A DNA stretch of 64,000 bases from Streptomyces puniciscabiei (GTDB lineage Bacteria > Actinomycetota > Actinomycetes > Streptomycetales > Streptomycetaceae), in the NCBI RefSeq assembly GCF_006715785.1, contig NZ_VFNX01000001.1:1440501-1504500 (forward strand). The letters are read 5' to 3'. Made by a program: the position numbers and the translations under genes. Each line of letters starts with the position of its first letter. Position 1 is the stretch's first letter. The notes beneath the pieces were generated by a model, which did not search any database, had not been told where the DNA came from, and saw only the letters and a program-made list of their open reading frames with translations. Shown here piece by piece: positions 1 to 7,641 of the stretch.

Positions 1-1
1 C

Positions 2-1399
2 ATGATCGAGATCCACGACAAGGGCATCGGCCTGACCGCCGAGGACTTCGCGGACATCAACCACAAGCTGGCCAACCCGCCGACCGTGGACGCCGCGATC
101 TCCCAGCGCATGGGCCTGTTCGTGGTCGGCCGGCTGTCCGACCGGCACGGCATCCGCGTCCAGCTGCGCCCCTCGGGCGAGCAGGCCGGCACGACCTCCC
201 TGGTCATGCTGCCGGACGCGATCACGCACGGCGGTGGCGGCGAGGCCCCGCTGGACCGCGAGGAGTTCACCGTCTCGCAGATCATCCCGGAGCAGCAGTT
301 CCAGGGTGAGAACTTCAGCCAGGCGCAGCCCATGCGCACCGCCGCCGAACTGGGCTTCGACGACAGCCGGTACGTGGACGTCCCCGACGACATCCGCGAG
401 CTGGACCCGGTCGGCCGCTCCCTGATGCGCGAGGAGCGCCGGGCGGCCCTGGAGGCGCAGACGCACGGCCAGCCGGGCGAGCCGCAGCAGGAGGGCGTCG
501 AGCCCCCCGCGTACGAGGACCCGCTGCTCGGCGGCCAGCCGTCCTACCAGGAGCGGCAGCCCCGGTACGAGGAGCCCGCGTACGAGGAGCAGCAGGCCGC
601 CTACCAGGAGCCATACCAGGAGAGCTACGCGGAGTCGCCCTCGGCGTCGCACGCGACCTCGTACGAGAAGCCGTACGACGAGCAGTTCTACCCGCCGAAC
701 GGCGAGCTGTCGCAGGCCGACGCCTTCTCCGCGAACGGCGGTTACCCGGACCCGGCGTACCAGGAGCCGGCCGCCGGCCCGTCGTACCAGGAGCCGGCCG
801 CCGGCCCGTCGTACCAGGACGACTGGCCGCAGCAGCCGCAGCAGGACGGCTACCGCAACGGCTATCCGGCCCATTACGCTCCGGAAACGGAATCGTCGCA
901 GGCCGCTGACGCGAGTGACCGGAACCGCGTAGGCTTCGACCGTCCGGAACCGGCCTCACCCGCCGCCCACGAGCTGACCGACGCCGGGCTGCCCCGCCGC
1001 GGATCCGTCGCGAGCGGTTCCAACGGCTCGGGTCCCGCAGGCGGCACGGCGCGTGTGCAGCAGGGAACGCCGGCACCGGGCAACACCCCGGGGGCGAGCG
1101 GCGACAGCGGCTGGCGTTCGCAGAACGACGAGCGCTGGCAGCAGGCGGCGCAGCTCCGGAAGCCCAAGGCAGGCGGGGTCACCGCCTCGGGCCTGCCGCG
1201 GCGGGTGCCCAAGGCCAACCTGGTCTCGGGTTCCGCCGAAACCACCCCCCAGGGGGGCCCACAGGTCTCCCGCGCCCCGGAGGACGTCCGGGGCAGGCTG
1301 AGCAACCTGCGCAGGGGCGTCCAGCGCGGACGCAGCGCAGGCAGTGAAACGAACGGCCAGGGCTTCGGTCCTGACAGCACCTACAACCAGGAGCGTTAG
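2..1399 (+). CDS. cvnA: Conservon sensor-kinase-like protein CvnA, C-terminal part (5' truncated by window edge)
   Basis: The window opens inside this gene, so only the last 465 residues are visible and the upstream sensor and membrane segments are missing. Residues 1-75 look like the end of a GHKL/HATPase domain: the D-K-G-I-G-L stretch resembles the G1 box and a G-L-F-V-V-G segment follows. The remaining ~390 residues are a disordered tail rich in Pro, Gln, Glu, Tyr and Gly, with repeated Y-x-E-P and Y-E-E motifs and one perfect 27-bp duplication. In conservons this protein is the membrane sensor that works with CvnB, CvnC and CvnD. The next gene starts 1 bp after the stop, so these are one operon. 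Confidence 0.85.
   Translation: MIEIHDKGIGLTAEDFADINHKLANPPTVDAAISQRMGLFVVGRLSDRHGIRVQLRPSGEQAGTTSLVMLPDAITHGGGGEAPLDREEFTVSQIIPEQQFQGENFSQAQPMRTAAELGFDDSRYVDVPDDIRELDPVGRSLMREERRAALEAQTHGQPGEPQQEGVEPPAYEDPLLGGQPSYQERQPRYEEPAYEEQQAAYQEPYQESYAESPSASHATSYEKPYDEQFYPPNGELSQADAFSANGGYPDPAYQEPAAGPSYQEPAAGPSYQDDWPQQPQQDGYRNGYPAHYAPETESSQAADASDRNRVGFDRPEPASPAAHELTDAGLPRRGSVASGSNGSGPAGGTARVQQGTPAPGNTPGASGDSGWRSQNDERWQQAAQLRKPKAGGVTASGLPRRVPKANLVSGSAETTPQGGPQVSRAPEDVRGRLSNLRRGVQRGRSAGSETNGQGFGPDSTYNQER
758..811 (+). repeat. Perfect 27-bp tandem duplication inside cvnA
   Basis: Two identical 27-bp units (758-784 and 785-811) each encode Y-Q-E-P-A-A-G-P-S in the disordered tail. The frame is kept. Looser Y-Q-E-P units occur upstream (about 600-630), which suggests growth of the tail by slippage. 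Confidence 0.85.
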
Positions 1400-1400
1400 T

Positions 1401-1823
1401 GTGAGCCCGATGAGCCAGGCGGCACAGAACCTGAACTGGTTGATCACCAACTTCGTGGACAACACCCCGGGGGTGTCCCACACGGTGGTGGTCTCCGCCG
1501 ACGGACTCCTTCTGGCGATGTCCGAAGGCTTCCCCCGCGACCGCGCCGACCAGCTCGCGGCCGTCGCCTCCGGTCTGACGTCTCTGACGGCAGGCGCCTC
1601 CCGGATCTTCGAGGGAGGCAACGTGAATCAGACGGTTGTGGAGATGGAGCGGGGATTCCTCTTCATCATGTCCATCTCCGACGGCTCGTCGCTGGCCGTG
1701 CTGGCCCACCCGGAAGCGGACATCGGTCTCATCGGGTACGAGATGGCCCTTCTGGTGGACCGCGCGGGCACGGTCCTCACCCCGGATCTCCGCGCGGAGC
1801 TCCAGGGAAGCCTTCTCAACTAA
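1401..1823 (+). CDS. cvnB: Roadblock/LC7-domain protein CvnB of the conservon
   Basis: The protein has 140 residues and belongs to the roadblock/LC7 family, which in bacteria pairs with small Ras-like GTPases as regulator or scaffold. The family-like core (N-W-L-I-T-N-F, then V-V-V-S-A-D-G-L-L-L-A) is present and the length is normal. GTG at 1401 is chosen because AGGAG lies at 1389-1393, 7 bp upstream; the in-frame ATG at 1410 would have an overly long spacing. It begins 1 bp after cvnA, so translation is probably coupled. It is cytoplasmic and is expected to act with the CvnA sensor and the CvnD GTPase. Confidence 0.9.
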   Translation: MSPMSQAAQNLNWLITNFVDNTPGVSHTVVVSADGLLLAMSEGFPRDRADQLAAVASGLTSLTAGASRIFEGGNVNQTVVEMERGFLFIMSISDGSSLAVLAHPEADIGLIGYEMALLVDRAGTVLTPDLRAELQGSLLN

Positions 1824-1920
1824 TTAAGGGACGATGCGTATTGGCGTCCCGTGGCCGTAAGGTTTCGGGACGCGGCTCCACACGGATGGGTGCCCGGCGC
1901 AGTCGGAGGAGGAGAAGAGA

Positions 1921-2490
1921 GTGGCAACACCCCCAGGCGGTTCGTCTTCGGGCAACTGGTCGTACGGCCCTGCCCAGGGCCAGGGCGACGGTTCCGCGAA
2001 CCGGTACAACTTCCCCTCCGCCCCGAGCCATCGGCAGCCGTACGCCCCGCAGGGCCCGGGCCCGTCGCCGTACGACCAGCCCCCGGCCCCGCGCATCCAG
2101 CCGGTGCAGCCGCAGCGCCGCCCCGAGCCGGCGCCGGCCTCGGCGTCCAACAACCCCCTGGTGCGTCCGTACGCCATGACCGGCGGCCGGACCCGCCCGC
2201 GCTACCAGCTCGCCATCGAGGCACTGGTGCACACCACCGCCGCTCCGCACCAGATGCAGGGTCAGCTGCCCGAGCATCAGCGGATCTGCAACCTGTGCCG
2301 GGAGATCAAGTCGGTAGCCGAAATCTCCGCGCTCCTGACGATCCCCCTCGGCGTGGCCAGGATCCTCGTCGCCGACTTGGCGGAGGCGGGCCTGGTCGCC
2401 ATCCATCAGCCCGGCGGCGACGAGAACGCCGGTGGCCAGCCAGACGTGACACTGCTCGAAAGGGTGCTCAGTGGACTTCGCAAGCTCTAG
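1921..2490 (+). CDS. cvnC: DUF742 protein CvnC of the conservon
   Basis: The 189-residue protein has a disordered Pro/Gln-rich N-terminus (about 1-75). A DUF742 domain follows, containing R-P-Y-A-M-T-G-G-R-T and a winged-helix-like end with I-C-N-L-C-R-E-I-K-S. The two cysteines in that last segment are a typical family feature. The GTG at 1921 follows a purine-rich GGAGGAGGAGAAG tract. The gene overlaps cvnD by 20 bp. DUF742 proteins are invariant third members of conservons; their biochemical role is poorly defined. Confidence 0.9.
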   Translation: MATPPGGSSSGNWSYGPAQGQGDGSANRYNFPSAPSHRQPYAPQGPGPSPYDQPPAPRIQPVQPQRRPEPAPASASNNPLVRPYAMTGGRTRPRYQLAIEALVHTTAAPHQMQGQLPEHQRICNLCREIKSVAEISALLTIPLGVARILVADLAEAGLVAIHQPGGDENAGGQPDVTLLERVLSGLRKL

Positions 2491-3052
2491 CGGCGGTCCT
2501 TCCCGCTCCACCACCTCCGCGAAGATCGTGGTGGCGGGCGGCTTCGGCGTGGGCAAGACCACGTTCGTCGGCGCCGTCTCGGAGATCAACCCGCTGCGCA
2601 CAGAGGCCGTCATGACGTCCGCTTCGGCCGGCATCGACGACCTCACCCACACCGGAGACAAGACGACGACCACCGTCGCCATGGACTTCGGCCGCATCAC
2701 CCTCGACCAGGACCTGATCCTCTACCTCTTCGGTACACCGGGCCAGGACCGCTTCTGGTTCATGTGGGACGACCTGGTGCGCGGCGCCATCGGCGCGGTG
2801 GTGCTCGTGGACACCCGGCGCCTCGCCGACTGCTTCCCCGCGGTCGACTACTTCGAGAACAGCGGCCTGCCCTTCGTCATCGCCCTCAACGGCTTCGACG
2901 GCAACCAGCCGTACAACCCCGACGAGGTCCGCGAGGCCCTGCAGATCGGCCCCGACACCCCGATCATCACGACGGACGCCCGGCACCGCGCGGACGCCAA
3001 GTCGACTCTGATCACCCTGGTGGAGCACGCCCTGATGGCGCGGCTTCGGTAA
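2471..3052 (+). CDS. cvnD: Small Ras-like GTPase CvnD of the conservon
   Basis: This 193-residue GTP-binding protein has a P-loop G-G-F-G-V-G-K-T-T near residue 20, a G3 motif G-T-P-G-Q-D-R-F and an N-G-F-D stretch standing where NKxD is expected. A conservon GTPase is thought to cycle with the roadblock protein and the sensor kinase in a membrane complex resembling a eukaryotic G-protein assembly. GTG at 2471 lies inside the 3' end of cvnC, which indicates coupled translation. It is the last gene of the unit, and a perfect hairpin follows 21 bp later. Confidence 0.92.
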   Translation: MDFASSSGGPSRSTTSAKIVVAGGFGVGKTTFVGAVSEINPLRTEAVMTSASAGIDDLTHTGDKTTTTVAMDFGRITLDQDLILYLFGTPGQDRFWFMWDDLVRGAIGAVVLVDTRRLADCFPAVDYFENSGLPFVIALNGFDGNQPYNPDEVREALQIGPDTPIITTDARHRADAKSTLITLVEHALMARLR

Positions 3053-3073
3053 CCCACCGGTCATGAGGTGAAC

Positions 3074-3108
3074 CTGAGGGGCGGCAACCATGCGTTGCCG
3101 CCCCTCAG
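3074..3108 (+). terminator. Terminator hairpin after the conservon
   Basis: A perfect 15-bp stem (CTGAGGGGCGGCAAC with its complement at 3094-3108) closes a 5-nt loop, 21 bp after the cvnD stop. There is no long U-run, as is common in Streptomyces. Confidence 0.8.
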
Positions 3109-3203
3109 TGACTGTGGTCGAGGACGCGGTCCGGAACCTGGCGAACGACGCCTTCTCCCTGCCATGAGTACGGGATTCTGGACCGTGCCGGCCTGGTACA
3201 CGG

Positions 3204-3244
3204 CGAGAGCCGCCGACTCCGTGGAAGGGAGTCGGCGGCTCTCG
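3204..3244 (-). terminator. Terminator hairpin after accE
   Basis: A perfect 17-bp stem (arms 3204-3220 and 3228-3244) with a 7-nt loop lies 19 bp past the accE stop. It could also stop read-through coming from the conservon. Confidence 0.8.
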
Positions 3245-3263
3245 TCAGTGTGGGGGCCGGGGT

Positions 3264-3458
3264 TCAGCGCCAGCTGTGCGGCGCTCGGAAGCCGGGCTCG
3301 CGCTCCAGGCGGCGCCAGCCTGCGCGCAGGCGGCCCCGGTGGGCCGGGGTGGTGTCGGCCGGGCGAGCGGCCGCGCGGGCCAGGAGGACGGCCGTGATGG
3401 CGGCGACCTCCTCGGGCTCGGCGTGGCCCTTCTCGACGCGGATGTCAGGAGTGCTCAT
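3264..3458 (-). CDS. accE: Acyl-CoA carboxylase epsilon subunit
   Basis: The protein is small (64 residues) and lies 57 bp downstream of the carboxyltransferase beta gene. It has the family pattern: I-R-V-E-K-G near the N-terminus, a helix with E-E-V-A-A-I-T-A-V-L, and an Arg/Trp-rich C-terminus ending W-R-R-L... and S-W-R. In actinomycetes this subunit binds the beta hexamer and raises the activity of the acetyl/propionyl-CoA carboxylase complex. It is co-transcribed with accB, and the hairpin behind it marks the operon end. Confidence 0.9.
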   Translation of the reverse strand: MSTPDIRVEKGHAEPEEVAAITAVLLARAAARPADTTPAHRGRLRAGWRRLEREPGFRAPHSWR

Positions 3459-3515
3459 GGGTGTCAGTCTCCGTGAGAGAGGGGTCCGCGGGGTTGCCGC
3501 GGCGGGTCCGCTGGG

Positions 3516-5111
3516 TTACTGCGGGGGGTTGCCGTGCTTGCGGGAGGGCAGGTCGGCGTGCTTGGACTGCAGCATGGCCAGGGACTTGACCAGGACCTCG
3601 CGGGTCTCGGCGGGGTCGATGACGTCGTCCACGAGGCCGCGCTCGGCCGCGTAGTACGGGTGCATCAGCTCGGACTTGTACTCCTTGACCATCCGGGCCC
3701 GCATGGCCTCGGGGTCCTCCGCCCCGGCGATCTGGCGGCGGAAGATGACGTTCGCGGCGCCTTCCGCGCCCATCACGGCGATCTCGTTGGTCGGCCAGGC
3801 GTAGGTGAGGTCGGCGCCGATCGACTGGGAGTCCATGACGATGTAGGCACCTCCGTACGCCTTGCGCAGGATCAGCGAAATCCTCGGCACGGTCGCGTTG
3901 CAGTAGGCGTACAGCAGCTTCGCGCCGTGGCGGATGATTCCGCCGTGCTCCTGGTCGACACCGGGAAGGAACCCGGGGACGTCCAGGAAGGTGACGATCG
4001 GGATATTGAAAGCGTCACACATCTGGACAAAGCGCGCAGCTTTTTCACTCGCCTCGATGTCCAGGACGCCGGCGAGGACCTGCGGCTGGTTGGCGATGAT
4101 GCCGACCACCTGACCGTCCAGGCGGGCGAGCGCGCAGATGATGTTCCGCGCCCAGCGCTCGTGGACCTCCAGGTACTCACCGTCGTCGACGATCTCCTCG
4201 ATGACCTTGGCCATGTCGTACGGCCGGTTGCCGTCGGCCGGTACCAGGTCGAGCAGGACGTCCGAGCGGCGGTCCACCGGGTCGGACGAGTCCATCCGGG
4301 GCGGGTTCTCGCGGTTGTTCTGCGGCAGGAGCGACAGCAGGTACCGCACCTCGGCGATGCAGGTCTCCTCGTCGTCGTAGGCGAAGTGGCAGACGCCGGA
4401 GGTCTCGGCGTGGACGTCGGCGCCGCCGAGCCCGTTCTGCGTGATCTCCTCGCCCGTGACCGCCTTGACCACGTCCGGGCCCGTGATGAACATCTGGGAC
4501 GTCTCGCGGACCATGAAGACGAAGTCCGTCAGGGCGGGCGAGTAGGCCGCGCCGCCCGCGCACGGGCCGAGCATCACCGAGATCTGCGGGATGACACCGC
4601 TCGCCCTGGTGTTGCGCTGGAAGATGCCGCCGTAACCGGCGAGCGCCGAGACACCCTCCTGGATGCGGGCGCCCGCGCCATCGTTGAGGGACACCAGCGG
4701 CGCACCGGCCGCGATGGCCATGTCCATGATCTTGTGGATCTTGGTGGCGTGGGCCTCGCCCAGCGCGCCGCCGAAGATCCGGAAGTCGTGCGCGTAGACG
4801 AAGACCGTACGTCCCTCCACCGTGCCCCAGCCGGTGATGACACCGTCGGTGTACGGCTTCTTCGTCTCCAGGCCGAAGCCCTGCGCGCGGTGCCGGCGCA
4901 GCTGCTCGACCTCCTGGAAGGACCCCGGGTCCAGGAGCAGCTCGATCCGCTCCCGCGCCGTCAGCTTGCCCTTGGCGTGCTGCGCCTCGGTCGCCTTCTC
5001 GCTGGGGCCGGCCACGGCCCGGGCACGAATCTCGTGCAGCTCGGCGACCCGTCCGCGCGCGTCCGTCGGCTCGCCGGTCGGCTCACCCGTCGTCTCTTCC
5101 AAAACGGTCAT
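3516..5111 (-). CDS. accB: Acyl-CoA carboxylase carboxyltransferase beta subunit
   Basis: This 531-residue crotonase-fold carboxyltransferase carboxylates acyl-CoA with biotin-bound CO2 to give malonyl-CoA or methylmalonyl-CoA. Both oxyanion-hole glycine clusters are visible (G-G-A-L-G-E-A and G-G-A-Y). In S. coelicolor the residue after G-G-A-Y is known to set chain-length preference: Ile in AccB (acetyl- to butyryl-CoA) and Asp in PccB (propionyl-CoA). Here it is Ile (G-G-A-Y-I-V-M), so this is the AccB type. The biotinylated alpha subunit is not in the window. accE follows in the same operon. Confidence 0.93.
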   Translation of the reverse strand: MTVLEETTGEPTGEPTDARGRVAELHEIRARAVAGPSEKATEAQHAKGKLTARERIELLLDPGSFQEVEQLRRHRAQGFGLETKKPYTDGVITGWGTVEGRTVFVYAHDFRIFGGALGEAHATKIHKIMDMAIAAGAPLVSLNDGAGARIQEGVSALAGYGGIFQRNTRASGVIPQISVMLGPCAGGAAYSPALTDFVFMVRETSQMFITGPDVVKAVTGEEITQNGLGGADVHAETSGVCHFAYDDEETCIAEVRYLLSLLPQNNRENPPRMDSSDPVDRRSDVLLDLVPADGNRPYDMAKVIEEIVDDGEYLEVHERWARNIICALARLDGQVVGIIANQPQVLAGVLDIEASEKAARFVQMCDAFNIPIVTFLDVPGFLPGVDQEHGGIIRHGAKLLYAYCNATVPRISLILRKAYGGAYIVMDSQSIGADLTYAWPTNEIAVMGAEGAANVIFRRQIAGAEDPEAMRARMVKEYKSELMHPYYAAERGLVDDVIDPAETREVLVKSLAMLQSKHADLPSRKHGNPPQ

Positions 5112-5441
5112 GTAGCGACCTTACGAAGGACACCAAGGAAAGCGAGCCGTTGACTCCGTACAGTCTCCGGCCCGTTTTCCTGGTAGCAGTGAACAGAACC
5201 ATGGCCCCGTGCAGCCGTTCCGACTGCTTACAGGGCGTCTGGGTTGTAGGGGCGCCACAAAGGTGTCACCTGAGAGCCACCTCACATTCGCGGTCGGCAC
5301 ATGCCATCCCTGGGGTGACACGGTCACTCTATGCGACCCGAAACAACACCGCGGATGATGTTGAATATTGAACCGAATTGGTCTACCGTCGGAGAGGACA
5401 GGTTGTTTAAGCTTCAACAGATCACTGATGGGGAGCACGAC
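5112..5441. promoter_or_regulatory. 330-bp divergent intergenic region, accB versus yceI
   Basis: No gene is visible. The stretch must hold the accB and yceI promoters. Near the yceI side are two AT-rich motifs of the form TTGAANNTTNAA: TTGAATATTGAA at 5361-5372 and, on the other strand, TTGAAGCTTAAA at 5406-5417. They are 33 bp apart between centres (45 bp from start to start) and resemble MarR-type half-sites. This is a much lower GC content than the surroundings. Confidence 0.5.
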
Positions 5442-6050
5442 ATGGGCATCTTCAGCCGCAAGGACAGCACCACCGCGACCACCGCCGCGCCGGCCGCCAC
5501 GGGATCCGACCTGACGGCGCTGACCGGCGACTACACGATCGACCCGGCGCACACCACGATCGGTTTCGTGGCGCGCCACGCGATGGTCACCAACGTCAAG
5601 GGCGCCTTCCACGACTTCACCGGCACGCTGCACCTGGACGGGGCCGACCCCACCAGGTCCACGGCCACGCTCGACGTCCGGATGGAGAGCATCGACACCG
5701 GCAACGCCGACCGGGACGGCCACCTGAAGTCGTCCGACTTCTTCAAGACCGACGAGTTTCCGGTCATGACCTTCCGCTCCACCAAGGCGGAAGCCCTGGG
5801 CGGCGACGACTACCGCATCACCGGCGAGCTCTCCCTCCTCGGCGTGACCAGGGAGATCACCATCGACCTGGAGTTCAACGGCGCCGCCAAGGACCCGTTC
5901 GGCAACGAGCGCGTCGGCTTCGAGGGCAAGGCCGAGATCCTGCGCTCCGAGTGGGGCCTCACCTGGAACGCGGCGCTGGAGACCGGCGGGATGCTCGTCT
6001 CCGACAAGATCAAGCTGAACTTCGACATCTCGGCGATCAAGAACGCGTGA
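5442..6050 (+). CDS. YceI-family lipocalin-like protein
   Basis: The 202-residue protein is a YceI domain. After a Thr/Ala-rich 30-residue N-terminus comes Y-T-I-D-P-A-H-T-T-I-G-F, then G-A-F-H-D-F-T-G, and L-S-L-L-G-V-T-R-E, all typical of the polyisoprenoid-binding beta-barrel fold. No Sec signal peptide is visible, so it is probably cytoplasmic. ATG at 5442 follows GGGGAG by 6 bp; in-frame codons further upstream lack a Shine-Dalgarno. The 3' end overlaps the convergent FUSC gene by 14 bp. The natural ligand is unknown; homologues are often induced by stress or MarR ligands. Confidence 0.85.
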   Translation: MGIFSRKDSTTATTAAPAATGSDLTALTGDYTIDPAHTTIGFVARHAMVTNVKGAFHDFTGTLHLDGADPTRSTATLDVRMESIDTGNADRDGHLKSSDFFKTDEFPVMTFRSTKAEALGGDDYRITGELSLLGVTREITIDLEFNGAAKDPFGNERVGFEGKAEILRSEWGLTWNAALETGGMLVSDKIKLNFDISAIKNA

Positions 6051-7137
6051 CCCCACGCGGTTCGTCCTGCCTGGTGGGCTGCGGCCGGCGGACGGTACGC
6101 CCGCCGGTACGGCCCCTGACCGGCAGGAGCCACCACGCCACCGCGACGGACAGCGCCGCGCCCACGGCTATCGCGGCGAGACGGGTCGGCAGCAGACTCG
6201 CCGCGTCCTGGCCGAAGTAGCCGAGGAGCAGGGACAGGGCGGTCGTCATTCCGGCCGCCCAGTAGGCGTAGTTGAGCGGGCGCAGCCACAGGGCGACGGC
6301 GAGGATCGCGAACATCACCGCCACCGACGCCCGGCCGGTGATGCCCGCGGCCGCCACGCCGGTGGCCAGCAGCGTGCCCACGGACGCCCCGGCGAAGCGC
6401 TCGACCCCCTTGCGCAGCACGTCCCTTCGCCCCCGGTTGCCGCTCGCCGCGACGTACACCGTGAGGACCGCCCACGGCCAGTGGCCGTCGAACAGGAACC
6501 GGCCGAGCACGAACGCCGCGGCCACGGCCAGCGCCATCTGGACGGCCATCCGGGTGCTGGGACGGGGGCGCAGGGACGAGACCCCGCGCGGCGCGGACGG
6601 TGCGGGCGGCGCGGGCTCGGGGCGCCAGGGGCCGTACCGGTCGCCTAGGGCCTGGACCAGCCAGACGCAGGTGCACGCCAGCACGCCGATCACCGCCGAC
6701 CACCACCAGCTCACCAGGCCGCTCTCGGCGGCGGGCGGCAGCGCCGGGCCGGGGACGACCAGCAGCGCCACGAACGGCAGGGTCATCAGGGTGCCGGCCC
6801 TGGCCGCCGCAGGGCCGTAGCGGCGGATCCAGATGCACAGGGAGATGCCCACCGTGAAGACGGCGGCGCCCAGGGCGTAGTGGTGCATGAGCAGGCGGCC
6901 CAGGAACTGGGCGCCGGCGGCCGTCACGGGCAGCAGCACGAGCGCCGCCAGTCTGCGGCGCGTGGACGCGGTGCGCTGGGTCGAGGACAGGGTCAGGCTC
7001 AGGGCGACCGCGAGGACGAGCACGTCGGTATGCAGTCGGGCGGCACCCTCCAGCCACAGGGCGGCTCCCCAGCACAGCAGGACCGCCGTCATCGTCAGCA
7101 GAGATTCATACGCATTGCGTAAGAGTTTTGAGCGCAC
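6037..7137 (-). CDS. FUSC-family (fusaric acid resistance-like) integral membrane protein
   Basis: This 366-residue protein has about nine or ten hydrophobic segments and the FUSC signature region with R-G-R-R-D-V-L-R-K-G-V-E-R-F followed by A-G-A-S-V-G-T-L. FUSC proteins resemble efflux components for aromatic acids. GTG at 7137 has AAGG 7 bp upstream. Codon 6 is TTA (7120-7122), the rare leucine codon that needs the bldA tRNA. A MarR gene is transcribed divergently from 7198, so a substrate-responsive MarR control is likely. The substrate is unknown. Confidence 0.8.
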   Translation of the reverse strand: MRSKLLRNAYESLLTMTAVLLCWGAALWLEGAARLHTDVLVLAVALSLTLSSTQRTASTRRRLAALVLLPVTAAGAQFLGRLLMHHYALGAAVFTVGISLCIWIRRYGPAAARAGTLMTLPFVALLVVPGPALPPAAESGLVSWWWSAVIGVLACTCVWLVQALGDRYGPWRPEPAPPAPSAPRGVSSLRPRPSTRMAVQMALAVAAAFVLGRFLFDGHWPWAVLTVYVAASGNRGRRDVLRKGVERFAGASVGTLLATGVAAAGITGRASVAVMFAILAVALWLRPLNYAYWAAGMTTALSLLLGYFGQDAASLLPTRLAAIAVGAALSVAVAWWLLPVRGRTGGRTVRRPQPTRQDEPRGVTRS

Positions 7138-7197
7138 GAGCTGACCTTACAGCCAGTCTCATGCGGCCAAGTAGTAAGTTTCGCGTACGATCTCCTC
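7138..7197. promoter_or_regulatory. Divergent promoter region, FUSC gene versus marR
   Basis: Only 60 bp separate the two start codons, so both promoters and any MarR operator must lie here. The sequence is AT-richer than its flanks (around AAGTAGTAAGTTTCGCG) but no clean palindrome is obvious. Confidence 0.45.
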
Positions 7198-7641
7198 ATG
7201 GATCATCTCTCCGAAGCCGCCCGCCTCCGTCACGCCGTCCTCCGGCTCAACCGGCGGCTGCGGCAGGAGCGCGGGGCCGGGAGCCTCAGCCCCAACCAGC
7301 TCGTCGTGCTCGGGCATCTGCACCGGCACGGCTCGGCCACCCCCGGCGAGATCGCGGCGGAGGAGCGGCACCGGCCGCAGTCGCTGACCCGGGTGTACGC
7401 CGAGCTGGAGAGCGAGGGGCTGATCGTGCGCGAGCGGGGGACGGACGACCGGCGGCAGTCCGTGCTGTCCCTCACCGAGTCCGGGCGGCAGGCGCTGCAG
7501 CGGGACATGGCGGAGCGGGACGCCTGGCTGGCCGAGGCGCTCGGGGCACTCGGCGAGACCGAGCGCGGGGTGCTGGCGCTCGCGGCCGGGCTGATGGAGC
7601 GGCTGGGGTCCCTGGAGCCGGACGGCAAGGGCGGCGCCTAG
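7198..7641 (+). CDS. MarR-family transcriptional regulator
   Basis: The 147-residue winged-helix protein has the MarR layout. A recognition segment (A-T-P-G-E-I-A-A-E-E-R-H-R-P-Q-S-L-T-R) is followed by the wing with R-G-T-D-D-R-R-Q-S-V-L-S-L-T, in which D-x-R is the DNA-contacting hallmark. It is divergent from the FUSC membrane protein and probably represses it until an aromatic or phenolic ligand binds; the ligand is inferred only from the family. Its stop overlaps the convergent TPM gene by 4 bp. Confidence 0.88.
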   Translation: MDHLSEAARLRHAVLRLNRRLRQERGAGSLSPNQLVVLGHLHRHGSATPGEIAAEERHRPQSLTRVYAELESEGLIVRERGTDDRRQSVLSLTESGRQALQRDMAERDAWLAEALGALGETERGVLALAAGLMERLGSLEPDGKGGA

